DNA from: Phycisphaerales bacterium | GTDB taxonomy: Bacteria; Planctomycetota; Phycisphaerae; Phycisphaerales; UBA1924 | Direction: 5' to 3' | Assembly: GCA_028289195.1 (NCBI GenBank) | Contig: JANQQR010000006.1 | Span: forward strand, 1 to 64,000 | DNA: 64,000 bases | Shown here: positions 1 through 8,532 of the stretch, piece by piece | Layout of the letters: every line of letters starts with the position of its first letter | Numbering within the stretch: position 1 is the first letter of the stretch | Translations under genes and position numbers: made by a program | The notes under the pieces: generated by a model | Told to the model about the DNA's origin: nothing | Database searches by the model: none | Seen by the model: the letters and a program-made list of their open reading frames with translations, nothing else

Positions 1-347
1 CTGCGGCGTGTGTCCTCCAATTGTGATTCGAGGGCTCGCATGGCTAGCCCATCGTCCCGAGGTGACGCCGCCGAGAAGCTGTCCAGTTGCTCGTCCGTCG
101 GCTCCAAGCCGTGTTCCGCGATCGCGGCCTCCACGAGTTCACCGACGATCTTTGAGTGCAGCATCTGGCCGAGAGCGCCGACATCATCCTCGGCGCCCGC
201 CCCGCCCGTCCACATCTGCGAGCGCAGCTCTTCGATCGTGATCGGCTCTCCCAGCACGCGCGCGACGACGGTGTCGTCGGCTCGGGCGTGACCGAGCGCG
301 GCCGCGGCGAAGGCGACGAAGTACAGAACTCTGGCGAGGATGCTCAT
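1..347 (-). CDS. SurA-like peptidylprolyl isomerase/foldase, N-terminal part (runs off window)
   Basis: Reading complement from the ATG at 347, preceded by GGAG five bases upstream, gives a typical signal peptide (MSILARVLYFVAFAAAALG, then HARAD). It is followed by VVARVLGEPITIEEL, the opening strand and helix seen at the start of the chaperone domain in SurA/PpiC-type secreted peptidylprolyl isomerases. About 115 residues are visible, all in the predicted N-terminal helical chaperone region. The catalytic rotamase domain would lie beyond the window, so the isomerase assignment is inferred from the N-terminus only. A periplasmic foldase role is expected. It lies downstream of nrdJ on the same strand but is separated by 617 bp and a terminator-like hairpin, so it probably has its own promoter. 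Confidence 0.6.
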   Translation of the reverse strand, partial: MSILARVLYFVAFAAAALGHARADDTVVARVLGEPITIEELRSQMWTGGAGAEDDVGALGQMLHSKIVGELVEAAIAEHGLEPTDEQLDSFSAASPRDDGLAMRALESQLEDTRR

Positions 348-964
348 GGTCGCTCCTTCGTGGAGGAAGCGGGAGAGTCTGACCGTACGCCCCGCACTCC
401 CGTCACGGGGCGGCGGATCGAGCGCTACCATGAAAAAGCCCCGGGCGGTGGTGGGTACCACCCGGGACTGGAAAGGGAACGTGGAGGGCTGGGAAATTCC
501 CCCGTTGCAGGGGCCCGCCCTCCGCTGGTGGGCAAGGTTGTCGCGACGTCTCGTCGCCTTCTGATCGGGCGTCATGCCCTCTTGTCTGGGCAGCGCACCC
601 GTGCGCTGCTCCGTGCACTGCAAGTCGGGGAGGCGTGACGAGAGCCGGAAGCGATTCCGAAGCCGGGCATCCCTGGCCGATGGCCGATTCCCCGGTCTTC
701 TCGGCTGGCTGACACCCGCGAGCGGGCCTCCTTCGCTCGCGAGTCTTGCGGGGCTCCATCCACCGCAGGCCTCGCCGCCGGCCTCGTCTGTGTTCTCAAC
801 GCCTCCCCGATTCTGTTCCGGCGCCTCGGAGCGAGGCGCCGGGGGGTCTCTGATTCCGGGGGCTTCCGCCCCACTCACTCTCTCTGTCTCGCATCGCTTT
901 GTGTCTGCTCCGACAGCGATGCGAGCACACGCTCACATTCGTCGCGGGTCCGTCCTGTCGCGGA
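348..964. other. 617-bp hairpin-rich intergenic region, no credible protein gene
   Basis: No frame on either strand carries a recognisable protein; the open frames here are Arg/Pro/Ser-rich shadows. The stretch is full of inverted repeats: 590-598/601-609 (9 bp, 2-nt loop), 715-724/734-743 (10 bp, one mismatch), 820-828/832-840 (9 bp, 3-nt loop), 859-863/868-872 (loop GGAA on the minus strand, a GNRA tetraloop) and 888-898/915-925 (11 bp perfect). A terminator-like hairpin with a T run sits at the PPIase-proximal end on the minus strand. This could be the long 3' region of nrdJ or an independent structured RNA. I looked for the sequence hallmarks of RNase P RNA, tmRNA and SRP RNA and did not find them. 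Confidence 0.6.
433..467 (-). terminator. Candidate intrinsic terminator
   Basis: On the minus strand an imperfect GC-rich hairpin (CCCGGGTGGT ... ACCACCGCCCGGG, with an internal bulge) is followed at once by GCTTTTTC. It lies at the end of the hairpin-rich gap, about 90 bp before the foldase start. It would end transcription coming from nrdJ or from an RNA gene in the gap. Confidence 0.5.
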
Positions 965-3900
965 TCAACTGCAGCCCATGCTGTGGCCGCAGTTCATGCA
1001 CTTGTAGCACGACCCGTTCCGCACGGTGATCTCGCCGCACTCGTCGCACGCGGGCGCGTCACCCTGGCAGTCCTTCATCGCCTCGCTCAGCGCCGACGCG
1101 GCTCTGCGTTCGATGAACGTCACCTCTGTCTCTGTCATCTCTTCGTGGGCAACCAGTGTCGCGCCGCCGGCGCTCACCGATGTGTCGGTCGACACCGTCG
1201 TCTGGCGCGTCGCCTCGTGGATCACGGCGCGATCGGGCGACCCGACACGCTGCTTGGCCACCGGGCGTCGCGACGCCGTGTCGGTGGTCGAGATCCTCCT
1301 GGCGACGTCCACAGAGTCGCGCGCCGGGGCGCTCCCTGCGTCTGCTTCCCCGGAGTCCGTGCCGACGACCGCGGGCTTGGTGCCGCTCGACTCGGCCTTT
1401 GTGCTCCGCTTCGGGGCGTTCGCTTCGCGGTACCCCTCGACGAACTCCATGCCCATCCAGCGGAAGATGTAATCCACCAGGCTCTTGGCGAAGGGGATGT
1501 CCTTGTTCGTCGTCATGCCCGCCGGCTCGAAGCGCTGGTGCGTGAACTTCTTGACCAGCGACTCGATCGGCACGCCGTACTGCAGGGCCACGCTGACCGC
1601 CGTGCCGAGCGAGTCCATGAGCCCGCCGATGGTCGAGCCTTCCTTGGCCATCGTGATGAACAGTTCGCCGGGCATGCCGTTCTCGTAGAGGCCGACGGTG
1701 AGGTAGCCCTCGTGCCCGGCGATGTTGAACTTGTGCGTCAGCGAGCGGCGCGTGTCCGGCAGGCGCTGGCGCATCGGCCGGTGCACGATCCGCTCGACGG
1801 CCTCACGGGCCTTCGCTTCTTCACCGATCAGCATCGCGCCGACGGCCAGGCGGGTCTCGGCGGCGATCTCCTCGCGGGCCTCGCCGACGCCGAAGAGGTC
1901 TTCGTCCTCGTCGGTCAGCAGTCGCAGCTCGGCCTCGCGATCGGCGTTCGCATCTGCGTCGGCGGTATCGCCCCCATCTTCGCTTTTGGTGCTCAGGGGC
2001 TGGCTCAGCTTGCACCCGTCGCGGTACAGAGCGTTCGCCTTGAGCCCCAGCTCCCAACTGAGCCGGTACGCACTCTTGATGTCGTCGACACTCGCCGAGT
2101 TCGGCAGGTTGATCGTCTTGCTGATCGCCCCGCTGATGAACGGCTGGGCCGCCGCCATCATCCGGATGTGGCCCTCGGGGACGATGAACCGCGTGCCGCG
2201 GGTGCCGCACTTGTTGGCGCAGTCGAACACCGGCAGGTGCTCGTCGCGCAGGTGCGGGGCGCCCTCGACGGTCTGCGTGCCGCAGATCATCTCGTTGAGC
2301 TGCGTGATCTGCGCCGGCGTGATGCCGATGTGCTTGAGCAGGTTGAACGAGGAGTCCGCCTTCGCCTTAGCCGGATCGACGCCGACCCGCTCGAGCGCCT
2401 CGTCGCCCAGCGACCAGGCGTTGAACGCGAAGCCGAGTTCGAACACCCCCGGCAGCGCATCGGTGATCGTCCGGAGATCGTCGTCGTTGAACCCCGCATC
2501 TTTCAGCACCTCGGCGAACGTCAGCCCGATCGAGGTGTCGTCGAGGCTGCCCGACGCCGCCGGCATGGGCACATCGAGGTGGAGCGTCCCGAGGACGAAC
2601 GTCAGGATGTCCTTGATCTGCTCCTCGGTGTAGCCGAGCGCCTGGAGCGCCGGGCGGAGCGACTGGTTCGCGATCTTGAAGTAGCCGCCGCCGGCGAGCT
2701 TCTTGAACTTCACGAGCGCGAAGTCCGGTTCGACGCCGGTCGTGTCGCAGTCCATCAGCAGGCCGATCGTCCCGGTCGGGGCGATGACGGTCGTCTGGGC
2801 GTTGCGGTAGCCGTGCTTCTCACCGAGGCCGAGCGCGTCGTCCCACGCGCCCGTCGCGTGGTCGAGCAGCGCCTCGGCGTTGGTGATGCTCGACGCCGTC
2901 CGACGCGTGACCTCGTGGTCGATCGGCACCGGCCGGATCTTCAGGCCTTCCCACTCGCTGGCGATGCGATCGACACCGAACGCGGCACGCCGGTGGTTGC
3001 GGACGACCCGCAGCATGTCCTGGCGGTTCCGCTGGTACCCCGGGAAGGGGCCGTGCTCGCGGGCCATCAGCGACGACATGCGGTACGAGCGCCCGGTCAT
3101 GATCGACGTCAGCGTGCCGCACAGGGCGCGGGCCTCTTCCGAGTCGTAGGGAACGCCCGCCTGCATCAGCATCGCGCCGATGTTCGCGTAGCCGAGGCCC
3201 AGCGTGCGATAGCGGTAGCTCAGCCTGGCGATCTCGCGGCTGGGGAACGCCGCCATCAGCACGCTGATCTCGAGGACCATCGTCCACAGATCGATCGCGT
3301 GCTCGTAGCTCTCGACGTCGAACGTGCGCGTCTCGGCGTTGTACAGCGTCAGCAGGTTGATCGACGCCAGGTTGCACGCGGTGTTGTCGAGGAACATGTA
3401 CTCGCTGCACGGGTTGCTGGCGTTGATCCGCCCGGAGGTCGGGCAGGTGTGCCAGGCGTTGATCGTCGAGTCGTACTGCACGCCCGGATCGGCGCAGCGC
3501 CAGGCCGCGAAGCCGATCTGATCCCAGAGGCCCGAGGCCTCGATGTCGCGGGTGTTGCTCGGGTTCGTGCGGTCGCTCAGCGTCCACGTGGCGTTCTCGT
3601 CGAGCGCCTCGAAGAACTCGTCGGGGATCCGGACCGAGTTGTTCGAGTTCTGCCCGCTGACGGTGTAGTAGGCCTCGCCGTTGAAGTCGTAGTCGAGCGT
3701 CAGGCCGAGGCTCTCGGCCGTCTTCTGCTGGTCCTCGCCGAGGTGCTTCATGCCCTCGACCATCGCGGCGACCTTGAGCTCCTCGCGCACCTTCCAGTTC
3801 ACAAAGCTCTCGATGTCCGGGTGATCGAGATCGAGGCAGACCATCTTCGCCGCGCGCCGGGTGGTGCCGCCCGACTTGATCGCACCGGCGGCTCTGTCGC

Positions 3901-4636
3901 CGATGCGAAGCCATGACATCAAGCCGGACGACTTCCCACCACCCGACAGCGATTCGTTCTCGGCACGCAGCTTGGAGAAGTTCGTCCCCGTGCCCGAGCC
4001 GTACTTGAAGAGACGCGCCTCGCGGACCCACAGGTCCATGATGCCGCCCTCGTTGACCAGGTCGTCTTCCACGCTCTGGATGAAGCAGGCGTGGGGCTGC
4101 GGGTGGCCGTAGGCATCTGGCGCTTCGCTCACCTCGCCGGTCTCGGGATCGGCGATGTAGTGGCCCTGCGCCGGTCCGGTGATCCCGTAGGCCCAGTTCA
4201 GGCCGGTGTTGAACCACTGCGGCGAGTTCGGGGCCGCCATCTGGTGCACCATCATGTGCACCAGCTCGTCGTAGAACGCCTGGCCGTCCTCTTTGGAATC
4301 GAAGTAGCCGTGCTTCTCGCCCCAATGGCGCCAGCACCCCGCGAGGCGGTGGATCACCTGACGCGCCGAGCGCTCCGGCCCGGTCTGGCCCTGGGCCGCG
4401 CCCGCCTTGCTCGCGATCCCGTTGGGCCCGCCGTTCTCGGGGACGCCGGCCTTCCGGAAGTACTTCGACACCATGATGTCGGTGGCCAGCTGGCTCCACG
4501 TCGACGGGACCTCGGCGTCGTTCATCTCGAAGACGACCGAACCGTCCGGGTTCGAGATCTTCGAGGAACGCGTCGTCCACTCGACGCTCTCGAACGGGTT
4601 ATGACCTTCCTTGGTCCACTTGCGTGTGATCTTCAT
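965..4636 (-). CDS. nrdJ: Adenosylcobalamin-dependent (class II) ribonucleoside-diphosphate reductase
   Basis: This 1223-residue protein is the long NrdJ form that reduces ribonucleotides to deoxyribonucleotides with coenzyme B12. Recognisable parts, in order, are the substrate-binding segment (NTGLNWAYGI), the NPCSE active-site segment near residue 408 with the conserved Cys, Asn and Glu, and PTGTIGLLMDC near 620. The TSCPD-type domain (GSTIGGLMDSLGTAVSVALQ) comes late, and the C-terminus is a Cys-rich tail (CDECGE...CYKCMNCGHSMGCS) expected to form a zinc ribbon and re-reduction dithiols. A low-complexity Asp/Ala/Glu linker precedes the TSCPD part. The ATG at 4636 has a weak AAGG upstream. 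dcd lies 115 bp upstream on the same strand, a sensible nucleotide-pool partnership. No cobalamin riboswitch was recognised in that gap. Confidence 0.95.
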   Translation of the reverse strand: MKITRKWTKEGHNPFESVEWTTRSSKISNPDGSVVFEMNDAEVPSTWSQLATDIMVSKYFRKAGVPENGGPNGIASKAGAAQGQTGPERSARQVIHRLAGCWRHWGEKHGYFDSKEDGQAFYDELVHMMVHQMAAPNSPQWFNTGLNWAYGITGPAQGHYIADPETGEVSEAPDAYGHPQPHACFIQSVEDDLVNEGGIMDLWVREARLFKYGSGTGTNFSKLRAENESLSGGGKSSGLMSWLRIGDRAAGAIKSGGTTRRAAKMVCLDLDHPDIESFVNWKVREELKVAAMVEGMKHLGEDQQKTAESLGLTLDYDFNGEAYYTVSGQNSNNSVRIPDEFFEALDENATWTLSDRTNPSNTRDIEASGLWDQIGFAAWRCADPGVQYDSTINAWHTCPTSGRINASNPCSEYMFLDNTACNLASINLLTLYNAETRTFDVESYEHAIDLWTMVLEISVLMAAFPSREIARLSYRYRTLGLGYANIGAMLMQAGVPYDSEEARALCGTLTSIMTGRSYRMSSLMAREHGPFPGYQRNRQDMLRVVRNHRRAAFGVDRIASEWEGLKIRPVPIDHEVTRRTASSITNAEALLDHATGAWDDALGLGEKHGYRNAQTTVIAPTGTIGLLMDCDTTGVEPDFALVKFKKLAGGGYFKIANQSLRPALQALGYTEEQIKDILTFVLGTLHLDVPMPAASGSLDDTSIGLTFAEVLKDAGFNDDDLRTITDALPGVFELGFAFNAWSLGDEALERVGVDPAKAKADSSFNLLKHIGITPAQITQLNEMICGTQTVEGAPHLRDEHLPVFDCANKCGTRGTRFIVPEGHIRMMAAAQPFISGAISKTINLPNSASVDDIKSAYRLSWELGLKANALYRDGCKLSQPLSTKSEDGGDTADADANADREAELRLLTDEDEDLFGVGEAREEIAAETRLAVGAMLIGEEAKAREAVERIVHRPMRQRLPDTRRSLTHKFNIAGHEGYLTVGLYENGMPGELFITMAKEGSTIGGLMDSLGTAVSVALQYGVPIESLVKKFTHQRFEPAGMTTNKDIPFAKSLVDYIFRWMGMEFVEGYREANAPKRSTKAESSGTKPAVVGTDSGEADAGSAPARDSVDVARRISTTDTASRRPVAKQRVGSPDRAVIHEATRQTTVSTDTSVSAGGATLVAHEEMTETEVTFIERRAASALSEAMKDCQGDAPACDECGEITVRNGSCYKCMNCGHSMGCS

Positions 4637-4751
4637 CGTCGCTGCCTTGCGTTACGAAATGCCCTCAGTGCTGTCCCGCGCTCCGCGCCCGATGTCAGTC
4701 GCCAAACACACAGCCGCGCAGCCGCCTCGTGCAGCGGCGCGGCGTCTGGTC

Positions 4752-5324
4752 TCAGTCGACCTTTGGCAGGGTCAACCCGCCCTGATCCTGATACTTCCCC
4801 GCCTTGTCGGCGTAGCTCACCGCACACACCTGGTCGCCCTTGAGGAACAGGAGCTGCGCGATGCCCTCGCCGGCGTACACCTTCGCGGGCAGCGGCGTGG
4901 TGTTGCTGATCTCCAGCGTCACCTTGCCGCGCCACTCGGGCTCCAGCGGCGTCACATTCACGATGAGCCCGCACCGTGCGTAGGTGCTCTTGCCCACGCA
5001 CACAACCAGCACCTCACGCGGGATGTCGAACGTCTCGACGGTCTCGCACAGCGCGAAGCTGTTGGGCGGGATGATCACGTGGTCGGCGCCGGTCTCTGCA
5101 GTGTCCACCGGCACCATGAACGACTCTTCGAACTTCTTGGGATCGACGATCGCGACGCCGCCCGTGCGGGGCGTCGGCGTGAAGATCTTGAAACGCGTCC
5201 CGACGCGCACGTCGTAGCCGTAGCTCGAGACGCCGTAGCTGATGCGCCCCTGGCGCTTCGTCGCGTTCTCGAAGGGCTCGATCCCGACGAGTTCCTTGAT
5301 TTGTGTGTCGCAAAGGACGGCCAT
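4752..5324 (-). CDS. dcd: dCTP deaminase
   Basis: A 190-residue protein with the trimeric dUTPase-like fold signature of dCTP deaminase: [14 protein letters not shown] near the N-terminus, the nucleotide-binding KSTYARCGL segment, and the [20 protein letters not shown] block with the catalytic Glu. It deaminates dCTP to dUTP, feeding dTMP synthesis. I start at the ATG at 5324 ([12 protein letters not shown]), because GGAGGGG lies just upstream and family members begin here. An in-frame ATG ten codons earlier has no better site. Because some dCTP deaminases are bifunctional with dUTPase activity, the exact product (dUTP or dUMP) cannot be settled by eye. It sits upstream of nrdJ and is probably co-transcribed with it. 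Confidence 0.93.
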   Translation of the reverse strand: MAVLCDTQIKELVGIEPFENATKRQGRISYGVSSYGYDVRVGTRFKIFTPTPRTGGVAIVDPKKFEESFMVPVDTAETGADHVIIPPNSFALCETVETFDIPREVLVVCVGKSTYARCGLIVNVTPLEPEWRGKVTLEISNTTPLPAKVYAGEGIAQLLFLKGDQVCAVSYADKAGKYQDQGGLTLPKVD

Positions 5325-5776
5325 CGTGGCCCCTCCAGTGCACCCGAACAACACCCTTGAATCCGCGAGGTTCAGGCTGACCCGCGGCAGGTCCCCTTCC
5401 TAACCGGCCGCCTCGGAGAGGCGTTCCACCAGACCGGCAACAGCACCCTTCCAAAGCCCTATCGTAGAGCCGCTTCCCAACTGAATCAACGGGCGGAATG
5501 CCATCGTGGGCGAGTCTAATACCCAAGATGTCGTGCGCCGAGTGAGATCAATGCCAAAATGCTGGGGCCAACGTCCGATAGCGCAGCTCTTGCGCGCAAG
5601 TGTTGCCCGATCAGGCACTTAGCGTCGTGCAAAATTGTCGACGACGCCACTACGGGTAGTGTGGATAACCTGTTTCAACCTGACAATCAACAACATGTAG
5701 TGGGTATAACCGGCGATTGTGGGGTGGAGACCGCCTGGATCTGTCGCGGACGCCCATCTCGGGCTACTGTGGGGGC
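5325..5776. other. 452-bp divergent intergenic region between dcd and pcrA
   Basis: No plausible protein gene is present; a 72-codon frame at 5400-5618 on the minus strand has no family resemblance. The right half is more AT-rich than its surroundings, as expected for promoters. A 12-bp perfect palindrome, CTTGCGCGCAAG, sits at 5589-5600 and could be an operator. Promoters for both divergent genes should lie here. Confidence 0.6.
5680..5710 (+). promoter_or_regulatory. Candidate sigma70-type promoter for pcrA
   Basis: CTGACA at 5680-5685 and TATAAC at 5705-5710 resemble -35 and -10 boxes, although the 19-bp spacer is longer than ideal. They lie about 65 bp before the pcrA ATG. An alternative pair, TTGTCG near 5636 with TAGTGT 17 bp later, is also possible. 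Confidence 0.3.
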
Positions 5777-8176
5777 ATGACGCCACCGGATGGCCAGATC
5801 GAGCCCGCCCAGGACCTCCTGGCGAGCCTGACCGACGAGCAGCGCCTCGCGGCCGAGACCACCGAGGGCCCGGTCCTCGTCGTCGCTGCCGCGGGCTCGG
5901 GGAAGACCCGCGTCATCACGCGCCGGATCGCCCACCTGATCTCAATGGGCATCCCTTCGTGGCAGATCCTGGCGCTGACGTTCACCAACAAGGCCGCCGG
6001 CGAAATGCGCGAGCGCGTCGAGCTGCTGCTGGCCGATGCCGGCATGGGCGAGCGCGTCCGGCGCGGCCTCACCGTCACGACGTTCCACGCACTGTGTGCG
6101 CGCCTGCTTCGCCGATACGCGCCGATGATGGAAGGCGCGCCGCGCTGGGGCATCCACGCCGACTACACCATCTACGACACCGACGATCAGGTCGCCCTCA
6201 TGAAGGGCATCCTCAAGGAGATGAACCTCGAGTCGTCGCGTTGGCCGCCGCGCACAGTGCTGAGCGTGATCTCCGATGCAAAGAACCGCTTGGAGGACGC
6301 TGAAGAGTTCGAGAAGTCCGCGATGGACTTCTACTCACGCTCCGTTGCCAAGATCTTCAGCGCCTACGAGAAGGGCCTGCGCCTCGCGAACGCCGTCGAC
6401 TTCGACGACCTGCTCACGCTCACCGTGCGCCTGCTGCGCGAGTGCGAGGAGGCGCGCACCGAGGTGCAGCAGCGCTGGCGCTATCTGATGATCGACGAGT
6501 ACCAGGACACGAACCACGCCCAGTTCGTGCTCGCGACGCTGCTGTGCGGGCGAGACGAGGAAACGGGTGACGCTCCCAACATCTTCGTCGTCGGCGACCC
6601 GGACCAGTCGATCTACGGCTGGCGCGGGGCCGACATCACGAACATCCTCGAGTTCGGTGAGCACTACCCCGGTGCGAAGGTCATCCGCCTGGGCCAGAAC
6701 TTCCGCTCCACGGCGCCGATCCTGAAGGTCGCCGACACGCTGATCCGCAACAACAAGAAGCGGATCCACAAGGACCTCTACACGTCCGACGAGGGCGGCG
6801 ACGCCCCCGAGGTCGTGCTGTGCGCCGACGAGCACCACGAGGCCCGCCTGGCCGTCGACTGGTTCAAGAAGCTCCACGAAGAGGGCGCGCTCACCTGGAA
6901 GGACATGGCGGTCTTCTACCGGAACAACGCCCTGAGCCGCGTGATGGAAGACGCGCTGCGCACGGCCAACGTGCCGTACGTCATCGCGCGCGGCACGGCC
7001 TTCTATCAGCGCGAGGAGGTCCGCGACCTGCTGGCCTATCTTCGTGTGCTGGCCAATCCGTCCGACGACGTGTCGCTGAAGCGCATCGTCAACAAGCCGG
7101 CCCGCAAAATCGGCAAGACCTCGCTCTCGCGCGTTGAAGAGGAAGCCTCGATGCAGGGCCGGCCGATCATGGAGGCGCTCCGGACGGCGTCGTCGATCGC
7201 CGGCCTCTCGCCGGCTGCGACCAAGGCGATGGCGAAGTTCGTGACGCTGTTCGACGAGTGGTCCCAGGGCGGCACGTTCATGGGCACGAGCATGGAGACG
7301 CCGCTGAGCGACCTCGTCTCGCGCGTGCTTGTGCAGTCCGGCCTGCAGGCCCACTACCGGGCCGCCGCCGAGCGGAGCGAGGGCGACGCCGAGAAACCGG
7401 CGAACCTGGACGAGCTCGTGTCGGCCGCGGCCGAGTTCGAGGAGCGCTACGACCCCAGCGCCGACCCGGCGCTCCAGCCTCTGCCGGACGGCTCTCCCCC
7501 CGAAACCCCCCCGCTGCTGGCGATGCTCCGCGCGTTCCTGGAATCCGTGGCGCTCGTCGCCGACGCCGACAAGGTCGACCCGGCCGCCGGAGCGGTCACG
7601 CTCATGACCCTCCACGCCGCCAAGGGCCTCGAGTTCGGGGCCGCGGCGATGATCGGCCTCGAAGAGGGCCTGCTCCCGAGCGCCCGGGCGCTCGAAGAAG
7701 ACCCCGAGGGAGAGGAAGAGCGCCGCCTGTGCTTCGTGGGCATCACGCGGGCCATGCGCCACCTGATCATCACCTGCGCCAAGTACAGGACGATTCGGGG
7801 CCTGCGCGAGCGGACCGTGCCGAGCCGATTCCTGAGCGAACTGCCGCAGGACTCGATCCGCGTGAGTGACCAGTCCGAGGCATTCGAGGAGTTCGAGTAC
7901 TGGGACGACGACGAGCCCAGGGCCCCGAGCACGGGCGCATCCCGCGCGCCGCGCCGGGCGCCGTCTTCGTCTTCGGGCGCCGGCTCTCCAGCCAGAAAGC
8001 GCGAGCTCGCGCAGCTCGCTTTCGGCGTCGGCTCGAACGTCCGCCACGCCCAGTTCGGCATCGGCGAGGTGAAGTCGATCAGCGGCGCCGGAGTGAACCT
8101 CCGCGCGACGATCGCGTTCCGCGATGTGGGGACGAAGACTCTGGTGCTGCAGTACGCGAAGCTGACGCCGGTGTGA
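5777..8176 (+). CDS. pcrA: UvrD/PcrA-type ATP-dependent 3'-5' DNA helicase
   Basis: A 799-residue superfamily 1 helicase. Visible motifs are Walker A AAAGSGKTRVITRR (about residue 40), motif Ia FTNKAAGEMRERV, Walker B YLMIDEYQDTN, VVGDPDQSIYGWRGAD, LGQNFRST, the MTLHAAKGLEF motif V, and EEERRLCFVGITRAM as motif VI. The C-terminal VRHAQFGIGEVKSI segment is the tail domain common to PcrA proteins. It unwinds DNA in nucleotide excision and mismatch repair and clears RecA or stalled complexes. The ATG at 5777 is chosen because GGGGG lies directly upstream and the family's N-terminal segment begins just after it. A low-complexity Ser/Ala/Arg linker (about 715-755) precedes the tail. It appears monocistronic. 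Confidence 0.95.
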   Translation: MTPPDGQIEPAQDLLASLTDEQRLAAETTEGPVLVVAAAGSGKTRVITRRIAHLISMGIPSWQILALTFTNKAAGEMRERVELLLADAGMGERVRRGLTVTTFHALCARLLRRYAPMMEGAPRWGIHADYTIYDTDDQVALMKGILKEMNLESSRWPPRTVLSVISDAKNRLEDAEEFEKSAMDFYSRSVAKIFSAYEKGLRLANAVDFDDLLTLTVRLLRECEEARTEVQQRWRYLMIDEYQDTNHAQFVLATLLCGRDEETGDAPNIFVVGDPDQSIYGWRGADITNILEFGEHYPGAKVIRLGQNFRSTAPILKVADTLIRNNKKRIHKDLYTSDEGGDAPEVVLCADEHHEARLAVDWFKKLHEEGALTWKDMAVFYRNNALSRVMEDALRTANVPYVIARGTAFYQREEVRDLLAYLRVLANPSDDVSLKRIVNKPARKIGKTSLSRVEEEASMQGRPIMEALRTASSIAGLSPAATKAMAKFVTLFDEWSQGGTFMGTSMETPLSDLVSRVLVQSGLQAHYRAAAERSEGDAEKPANLDELVSAAAEFEERYDPSADPALQPLPDGSPPETPPLLAMLRAFLESVALVADADKVDPAAGAVTLMTLHAAKGLEFGAAAMIGLEEGLLPSARALEEDPEGEEERRLCFVGITRAMRHLIITCAKYRTIRGLRERTVPSRFLSELPQDSIRVSDQSEAFEEFEYWDDDEPRAPSTGASRAPRRAPSSSSGAGSPARKRELAQLAFGVGSNVRHAQFGIGEVKSISGAGVNLRATIAFRDVGTKTLVLQYAKLTPV

Positions 8177-8198
8177 CCGATCGGGGAGGCGACGAGCG

Positions 8199-8447
8199 AT
8201 GAGCACTCTCGAACGCTTGCAGGAGTGGTATCTCAGTCAGTGCAACGGGGATTGGGAACACAGCTGTGGAGTGACGATCGAATCACTGGACAATCCGGGA
8301 TGGAGAGTCAGGATCGATCTTGAGTCCACTCCGCTCGACGGCCGGACGTTCCAGAGCGTCGCGATCGGATCGGAAGAAGAGAACCACGACGCGAACGGCG
8401 CCGCGATCGGCCCATGGATGATGTGTGAAGTCGCTGACCACCAGTGA
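8199..8447 (+). CDS. Imm53-like immunity protein, apparently truncated by an in-frame TGA
   Basis: The 82-residue product begins with a very characteristic block, LQEWYLSQCNGDWEHSCGVT followed by IESLDNPGWRVRIDL. I recognise this as the hallmark of the Imm53 family, immunity proteins of polymorphic toxin systems. A good ribosome site (GGGGAGG) precedes the ATG. The frame stops at TGA 8445-8447 after ...MMCEVADHQ, but translation beyond the stop continues the family's usual C-terminus (CDPNSLERVLERFLSWA) to another TGA at 8529-8531. An intact gene would therefore encode about 110 residues. No toxin gene lies nearby, so this is an orphan immunity gene that has probably been inactivated or shortened. 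Stop readthrough or a sequencing error cannot be excluded. Confidence 0.65.
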   Translation: MSTLERLQEWYLSQCNGDWEHSCGVTIESLDNPGWRVRIDLESTPLDGRTFQSVAIGSEEENHDANGAAIGPWMMCEVADHQ

Positions 8448-8531
8448 TCGGCGGCATGCGATCCAAACTCACTCGAACGAGTGCTCGAACGGTTCCTGAG
8501 TTGGGCTAGAGGCGCGGGCCCGGTAGCGTGA
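8448..8531 (+). pseudogene. Detached C-terminal segment of the Imm53-like gene
   Basis: In the same frame as the preceding gene, the 27 codons after TGA 8445-8447 read SAACDPNSLERVLERF then LSWARGAGPVA before a TGA at 8529-8531. The L-x-x-V-L-x-x-F-L-x-W pattern matches the final helix of Imm53-type proteins. The second stop ends one base before the purD stop codon on the other strand, as expected for the original gene boundary. Confidence 0.55.
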
Positions 8532-8532
8532 C

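Noticed and set aside
403-874. Minus-strand open frames of 100-118 codons in the nrdJ-foldase gap
   Set aside because: They run through the hairpins, are Arg/Pro/Ser-rich, and resemble no protein family.
480-900. RNase P RNA, tmRNA or SRP RNA in the hairpin-rich gap
   Set aside because: The conserved core sequences of these RNAs (for example GAGGAAAGTCC, a tRNA-like TTCGA arm, or GGAAGCAGCC) are not present on either strand.
899-3916. 1005-codon open frame on the plus strand opposite nrdJ
   Set aside because: It is antisense to a clear nrdJ gene and is Arg/Ala/Val/Asp-rich without domains. Long mirror frames are expected in high-GC genes.
4637-4751. Cobalamin riboswitch upstream of nrdJ
   Set aside because: The 115-bp gap is too short for a full B12 riboswitch and contains no B12-box-like sequence.
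5400-5618. 72-codon minus-strand frame between dcd and pcrA
   Set aside because: There is no ribosome site or family resemblance. The region fits a divergent promoter gap better.
6335-8206. 623-codon minus-strand frame opposite pcrA
   Set aside because: It mirrors the helicase codons, has no family motif, and lacks a ribosome site.
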